DNA of 64,000 bases, from positions 1 to 64,000 of the forward strand of contig NZ_PSYR01000001.1 of the NCBI RefSeq assembly GCF_003333315.1, written 5' to 3'. The notes under the pieces were generated by a model. That model was not told the origin of the DNA. It made no database searches and saw only the letters and a list, made by a program, of their open reading frames with translations. A program made the position numbers and the translations under genes. Of this stretch, positions 59,323-64,000 are shown piece by piece. Position 1 is the first letter of the stretch. The number at the start of each line of letters is the position of its first letter. Origin of the DNA: Acidiferrobacter thiooxydans. Lineage in GTDB: Bacteria; Pseudomonadota; Gammaproteobacteria; Acidiferrobacterales; Acidiferrobacteraceae.

Positions 59323-59745
59323 ATGACGCGGAATCAGAATAAACAGAGAGTGCTTGCCGTAAGCGCCCACGCCCTGGGGTTCTTACTGGGACTTATGCCA
59401 GGTCTTATCCTGTGGTATGTGTACCACGACCGGGGTTCTTCCTGGTTGAGTCGGCATGGCCTCGCTGCGGCAAGGTTCCAGGGCGCCATGCTCTTCATCT
59501 ACATAGGACTAGTCAGTCTCTATGACAAATGTCGCATCACGAACAAAGAGATCATATTGCTTGGGAATGGATCTTTAGCCCCCCTGCTCCAGCGCCCCGA
59601 GGCTATATCCATAGCCATCCTTTGTGTACTGACATTCGTTGCAGCGTGGTTCACGAACCTAGCGTTAAGTGTGCGCTCCGCTGTGGCGGCCGCGCGCAGT
59701 CAGGGCCCCGCCTACCCAACGCGCTTTATGGACGCATGTCTGTGA
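59323..59745 (+). CDS. Small membrane protein resembling DUF4870
   Basis: A 140-residue protein with three predicted TM segments: L-G-F-L-L-G-L-M-P-G-L-I-L-W-Y-V near the N-terminus, F-I-Y-I-G-L-V-S-L-Y in the middle, and I-A-I-L-C-V-L-T-F-V-A-A-W-F near the C-terminus. The segment W-Y-V-Y-H-D-R-G-S-S-W-L-S-R-H-G-L resembles the conserved core of DUF4870. Function unknown. It overlaps the next gene by 10 bases and is probably co-expressed with it. Confidence 0.6.
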   Translation: MTRNQNKQRVLAVSAHALGFLLGLMPGLILWYVYHDRGSSWLSRHGLAAARFQGAMLFIYIGLVSLYDKCRITNKEIILLGNGSLAPLLQRPEAISIAILCVLTFVAAWFTNLALSVRSAVAAARSQGPAYPTRFMDACL

Positions 59746-61447
59746 AACAACACAAGATACGTCGTCCTCTGCAACATATCTCTGCGGTCGTTTTTTACGT
59801 CGTGGCATCGATCATTCTCCTGGGCCTACCCATCCATTTCGATTGGCGCAGCAAGATCGCCGGGACAGACTCTACGGACCCCATGGTGTTCCTGTGGTGG
59901 TTCGCGCGCTGGTCTCGGGTTTTAGCGAGTCATTCGAGCTTCCTCTATACGCATCTCATATGGGCCCCCATCGGCCAAAATATTGCCTGGACTACATGCA
60001 TACCCGGGCTCGCCATTCCTCTTTCGGGCATCACCTCGATTGGCGGCCCCATCCTGTCATTTAATATCGCCGCCACTACCGCCCCTGCTCTAGCGGCCAC
60101 CGGTCTTTATCTCGCGTGTCGCGAGATCGACCTTCCTTGGGGGCAGCGGTCTTCGGGGGCTGGCTTTTTGGCTTCTCCAGTTACGAATTCGCGCAGCTTC
60201 TGGGTGAGCTGAACCTTGCGGTGGTCTGGGCTTTGCCTTTCCTGCTCTGGTTTTTCCTCTTGCGCTTACACGGTCGCATCGGACGGAAAACCTTCATTGC
60301 CACATCCGCCGCGCTACTGGCGTTCGAGTTTTGTGTGTCAAGCGAGATATTCGCCACCGGAAGTGTTTGTTCTGCCATTGCCATGACGCTGGCCGTATTG
60401 TCCCCGGCCTTGATGGACGGCGCTCCAAGCCTAAAAAGTACAATTTTAGAGGCTGGTGCCGCTTTTCTGCTCTCCTTGGTTATTCTGGCGCCTTATATCT
60501 ATTCTATGCTGGGGCCGGCGTCCGGGCACCTGCAGAATGCGATAGGCATATCGCCCTCGGACGTCGTGGCGGACCCGCTCAATTTTGTTATACCAACCGA
60601 TGTCCTTTGGTTGGGTACCCGCCTATTTGGTCCCATGGGAAGCGACCTTGCTGCGGGGATGTCCGATAAAGATGCATACCTCGGGCTTCCGCTAGTCAGC
60701 ATCATGATCCTCTATGCCCGCGAATTCGGCTTCGCACCGAAGGCGCGCTACCTCCTGGTCATGCTCGTTACGTTCGCCATTCTAAGCCTCGGCTCAAGGT
60801 TGCGAATTCTCGGCCAAATAACCCCCGTGATTGAACCATGGATGCTCTTCACGCACCTCCCTTTGCTCGACAAGGCGCTGCCTGCGCGCCTCGCGCTCTA
60901 TGTCTCCATGGTGGCCGCGATCATTGCGGCGACGTGGTATGCTCGTTCTTCCTCGGCGCTTTGGAAAAGACGCTTGGCGGGCGGTCTGGCCGTACTGTTT
61001 CTGCTTCCCAATGTAGACTCGCTTCCCATGCATGGATCGTTGCCGGATCCGCCGTTCTTCCTCACGGGCCAATATAAGGATTACATCAGGCCCGGAGAGC
61101 GAGTCATCGTTCTGCCATATGGGCCTGGCATGTGGTTTCAGGCACAGACGCGCTTCTATTTTCGTATGGTGGGCGGATATGTCGGAGGGGCGGAACCACG
61201 ACCTTTTTCCGAGATCGCGGTCGACAACACGCTAAATGGAGGGCCTCTTGTTGCGGGCTACAAGAGATCCTTTCGGCAATTCCTGAGAAAATACAAAGTC
61301 GGCGCATTAATAGTCTATGGCCCTCAAAGTAAAAACGTACGGACTCTTTTGGCCAGCCTGCCGGTGCGGGGCACCGCGGTCGCTGGTGTCACCGTATTTG
61401 CTCTGACGCGAGGGCTGGGGTCGATGCGGAATCGTCGCACAAACTAA
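59736..61447 (+). pseudogene. Large membrane glycosyltransferase-like protein, frameshifted at a G5 run
   Basis: A polytopic membrane protein of about 571 residues when restored, resembling GT-C-type/YfhO-like transferases. The first frame (ATG 59736) contains the first TM and a luminal loop (D-S-T-D-P-M-V-F-L-W-W-F, with acidic residues typical of the GT-C loop) and ends at 60212. The second (to 61447) has the remaining TM segments and a soluble C-terminal domain. Adding one G at 60139-60143 joins D-L-P-W-G-A-A-V-F-G-G-W. It follows the DUF4870-like gene by overlap. Acceptor and donor are unknown. Confidence 0.65.
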
Positions 61448-62080
61448 GCTTGAGATGCCCCGGAAAACCTTGCTCGGCGGCACATGGCGAGCGTTGCGTG
61501 ACCGCGCATGGTCTCGGCAGAAATCGATGCCGTGGCTGGTGCTTGTTGGCGTTTCGTCTCGACCGCGAGCCGCCGAGGCTGATTTCCGAGTCGCGTCTGT
61601 TGGGTTGAGCCGGGTAGTGTGCCACGCCCCGCTCGTATTTCGGTCCGCGTCCTAACCTATTCGAGATCACACAAAGTATATCCGCTCCATTAACCCCTGA
61701 GAGCGGTCACGGTATTTGGCGGAGCATTATTCACGATCCGTGAGGGACGCGGGGCGCAAATCAAAGAGAGCGGGCTTGACGCCGCCAGAGGCGCGGCGAA
61801 TGGATCAGTACGGCGGGTCGTTCAGCGGCGGCATAGGATCGCCGGAGTCCTTCCGTGCCGGCCGCTCGTTGGTGTGGCGATGGAGCTGGGCGAAGTAGCG
61901 GCTCCGGAAGAACATCTCCAGGAAGTCGTGCAAGGCGATGACCGCCTCGTCGGGCAGGTCGGATCGTCGCTAATCCCAGATCGAGGGAATGCGCTTAGCG
62001 TGACGTGCGGATCGATGGGCCTGGCCGATCAGCCCGGTTTCTAGAAAACCCCTTCTTTAGCGGTTGCCCTTCAATTGAGG
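61448..62080. other. 630 bases, no complete gene
   Basis: Minus-strand frame 61973 to about 61803 encodes a protein-like 55-residue fragment (D-L-P-D-E-A-V-I-A-L-H-D-F-L-E-M-F-F-R, then R-Y-F-A-Q-L-H-R-H-T-N) bounded by stops on both sides. It is possibly the end of an older gene. No other coding signal is seen. Confidence 0.35.
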
Positions 62081-62610
62081 TTAACCGCCACCGGACTTCA
62101 CATAACGTATGCGGATCACTGTCGAGCCAATGCAGCTGTCATCGCCACTTGCGGCGGGCCTTTCATTATTCGTGACCCTTTCCGTAAAGGCCTGAGTGGC
62201 CAAGGCCTCAAGAACCCCATGTCATCCCGAGGCAGTTCCTTGATCGACGAGCGAGACCCAATGCTGCTCGTTGTGTACACGATCCGCGCGTGCCTTGCGA
62301 GACCTCCGCAGACCCCCATTACCTTAAGTACTTTAGCAATTCCCAAGCCCGTTTTGGGCCCAATTGCCTTATTGATTCTGGCGCTCGCTTGCCTTAACTC
62401 CCGAACGTGCTGCGCGACCCGCCTTTCGTGCGCCGTGCCGTCATGGTACTCAACCCAGCTGACAGAGAGATCCTCCTCATGGTCTCGCAATACGAGGGCC
62501 TCAGGGAAAAACCTGATAACGCTTCCGTCGCCATCCCTGATAAGCCGCGCCCATGGCACGCGCCGCAAGACGTGATGCTCATCAGGCAACCGCTGCCCTT
62601 CTTTAACCAT
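62081..62610 (-). pseudogene. Second gene of an uncharacterised two-gene module, frameshifted
   Basis: About 177 residues with L-P-D-E-H-H-V-L-R-R-V-P-W-A-R-L, I-R-F-F-P-E-A-L-V-L-R, D-L-S-V-S-W-V-E-Y and S-S-I-K-E-L-P-R-D-D. The C-terminal part continues in another frame (E-A-L-A-T-Q-A-F-T-E-R-V) to a stop at 62081 after one extra C at 62215-62218. Recurrent small-protein features suggest a conserved family; its function is unknown to me. It begins immediately after the stop of the first gene (62611). Confidence 0.6.
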
Positions 62611-63192
62611 CTAAATCAGCCACCTCTGAGGTTCATATGGTTTAAGGCTTTCAACCAGACGCGACACATGAACATCGCCAGCAAAGCGCTCGGGTTCGTT
62701 CTCTACGTCTTTCGATATTACCCAGCGTACCCGATCGTTCGGCAGAAATTCTATCGTTAAGCGATCAGTGTCATGTACCCATGCGGCAAGTAAATATCCT
62801 CGATAGGACAGCCCAAGCCCCGGCCTTGCTTTGGGCGCAAGCTGAAAAATGGCCTTTAGGAAAGTAGCAAAGGACGCCTTCTGAATGGGGGCATCCTCAG
62901 GATCCCACTCCTCGGGATCGTGTAAGGAATCCAGCTGCCTAAACAACATATCGCGCCATTCACGGCTCATATGCATCGCGATTTGCGAAGTAAGCACCTT
63001 TACATTCGCCGTTGCCTCAAAGAGTCGCCCTTCTAGTGACCCAACCTCATTTGGAGCTTGTAGAGATCCGGGTGATGGGGGAATTTTGAGCGCGTTCACC
63101 TGGGCCGTTAAAGCCTGACCAATGTCAGAAAAAGAAAAACTCCCAGCTTGGTAAGGCGGTGAGTTGCGGTCCGCGACGAATTGATTATCCAT
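62611..63192 (-). CDS. First gene of an uncharacterised two-gene module
   Basis: A 193-residue cytoplasmic-type protein with W-R-D-M-L-F-R-Q-L-D-S-L-H-D-P-E-E-W-D-P-E-D in the middle, R-P-G-L-G-L-S-Y-R-G-Y-L-L-A-A-W, D-R-L-T-I-E-F-L-P-N-D-R-V-R-W-V and a C-terminal H-V-S-R-L-V-E-S-L-K-P-Y-E. No enzyme motif, signal peptide or TM segment is seen. It is the leader of the pair with the 62081-62610 gene, with no bases between them. The region is more AT-rich than its neighbours, suggesting acquisition. Confidence 0.65.
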   Translation of the reverse strand: MDNQFVADRNSPPYQAGSFSFSDIGQALTAQVNALKIPPSPGSLQAPNEVGSLEGRLFEATANVKVLTSQIAMHMSREWRDMLFRQLDSLHDPEEWDPEDAPIQKASFATFLKAIFQLAPKARPGLGLSYRGYLLAAWVHDTDRLTIEFLPNDRVRWVISKDVENEPERFAGDVHVSRLVESLKPYEPQRWLI

Positions 63193-63487
63193 TTCTGAAA
63201 AGACTCCGGGGTTGATCGGTCACGCAGGATTCAAACACATGATTCTTTCTATATATAATTCTGTCAATAAGATCAAAAGTACCCACGTTTTTTTGGGAAC
63301 GTCTGCTGGTCTTACTATATCTGGGTCTATGACAAAAGACGCGTGCTCCAAAATTGTCGAGGCTGAGCCCGCCTATACGGCGGGTATCACCAGCTTTGCC
63401 ATTTAAATAATGAGAGATTTTACCTTAAGTTGCTACCTCAGAGTTCCATGCACTGGCAAGGATCGGACAAAAGCCACGCAGCAATTC
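63193..63487. other. AT-rich intergenic region with a hairpin
   Basis: Upstream region of the two-gene module, clearly AT-richer than the rest of the window. It holds a promoter candidate (63239-63267) and a CCCGCC-TATAC-GGCGGG stem at 63368-63384 that lacks a T run and is unlikely to be a terminator. Confidence 0.5.
63239..63267 (-). promoter_or_regulatory. Sigma-70-type promoter for the two-gene module
   Basis: On the minus strand, a perfect TTGACA (63267-63262), a 17-base spacer and AATCAT (63244-63239, 4 of 6 to TATAAT), about 47 bases before the ATG at 63192. Confidence 0.5.
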
Positions 63488-64000
63488 TCAATGTGAATCG
63501 ACGCCCCGTCGGAGCGCCGGGGTGCTCGATCTCCGGGGCTTGCTGGGGTGTGTGGCGGGCGTTGGCGCGGGCGGGTAAAGCAGGATCTGCTTGAGGCTTG
63601 CCCTATGCGGAGATGGTGGCGGCCGGCGCGGGCGCGACCGGTGGTGAGGCCTACGTCGGTCCAGTGGGCGACCCGATAGCAATGTCCGGCATTGCCAGCC
63701 GAACAGTCCGTCGGGTGGGCGGGATCGGGGAGGGTCTCGGTCAGGGGGGCGGGACTCCGTAGGCGGCCGTCCAATGAGCGGTGACCGTGCGCAGGGCGAG
63801 CGCGAACATGGGGCTTGCAAGGTTTTGAATCGGCACATGGAGCAGGATCAGGAACCGGGAATTGCCGATGATCCGCTGGAGGCCCCGGGCCCAGGTGGCG
63901 GCGTCCCAGCCGAGCTACTGATCGCGCCCCCGGAGGCCCCTGGCCGGCCGATACGGCGTTGAAGTGCCTCCCACAATACCTGGATTGGATGGCCACCGAC
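63488..64000 (-). pseudogene. DUF4338 (DruA-like) protein, partial and frameshifted
   Basis: Minus-strand frames carry pieces of the DUF4338 pattern seen in DruA-like proteins: I-I-G-N-S-R-F-L-I-L-L-H-V-P, A-S-P-M-F-A-L-A-L and T-A-H-W-T-A-A-Y-G, then, after a break at the G6 run 63744-63749 (one base short), C-Y-R-V-A-H-W-T-D-V-G-L-T-T-G-R, and finally L-K-Q-I-L-L-Y-P with a stop at 63488. The N-terminal half lies beyond the window end. At least one further frameshift lies near 63605. Such genes occur alone as mobile-type units as well as in Druantia defence loci. Confidence 0.5.

Noticed and set aside
63368-63384. Hairpin as a terminator
   Set aside because: Strong stem but no following T run on either strand.

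Overview
The window opens inside dnaA and runs through the replication-origin region of a gammaproteobacterium-like chromosome. The order is dnaA, an oriC-like spacer, dnaN, recF and gyrB, with two ParB-type parS palindromes inside recF. GC-rich coding sequence, an LPS core locus (waaA, waaC, waaL-like, waaQ-like), the mutY-yggX pair, Rof and ThiC/ThiG/ThiS all fit a Gram-negative gammaproteobacterium. An acidophilic, metal-exposed lineage is possible but is only a guess.

Layout. 1-8 kb: replication core, a Rho-binding antiterminator, frameshifted trmB, thiGS and tRNA-Gly. 8-11.3 kb: an AbiEi/AbiEii-like toxin-antitoxin pair and a decayed RelE/ParE-type remnant. 11.3-17 kb: housekeeping genes (AsmA, MutY, YggX, a dienelactone hydrolase-like enzyme), a CCAEP-tail B12-radical SAM protein and tRNA-Phe. 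17-22.5 kb: the remains of a tRNA-Phe-linked integrative element, with HigBA, a broken tyrosine integrase, TumE/TumA, IS4 and IS66 fragments and a headless DUF4143 ATPase. 23.3-26.6 kb: glycerol/glycerophosphodiester genes. 26.6-37.8 kb: HIT protein, HAD nucleotidase, a TolC-adaptor-RND efflux operon, START-like and YkgJ proteins, thiC, Pcm-like methyltransferase, rhodanese and an isochorismatase-like hydrolase. 37.7-53.9 kb: an LPS locus, mostly on the minus strand, with six GT9 heptosyltransferase-type enzymes, GT2 and GT4 enzymes, an O-antigen ligase-like protein, an asparagine synthase, an ISAzo13 relic and a DUF6036 toxin-antitoxin module. 53.9-55.3 kb: one apparently intact insertion sequence with inverted repeats. 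56-61.4 kb: a GtrA-GtrB-type glycan module with two large membrane glycosyltransferase-like proteins. 61.4-64 kb: an uncharacterised two-gene module and a partial DUF4338 (DruA-like) gene cut by the window end.

A recurrent pattern cuts across the window. At least ten interruptions, in nine different genes, are repaired by adding one G/C to a G/C run (trmB, the RND pump, a GT9 gene, a membrane glycosyltransferase, tumE, the DUF6036 gene twice, and others). This is either a systematic homopolymer undercount in the assembly or real slippage. Several genes marked here as broken may therefore be intact.

The most interesting loci for novelty are the 62.1-63.2 kb two-gene module, the CCAEP-tail radical SAM protein, the DUF6036 toxin-antitoxin module with a Shine-Dalgarno-led leader ORF, and the poly-G GT9 gene in the LPS locus.
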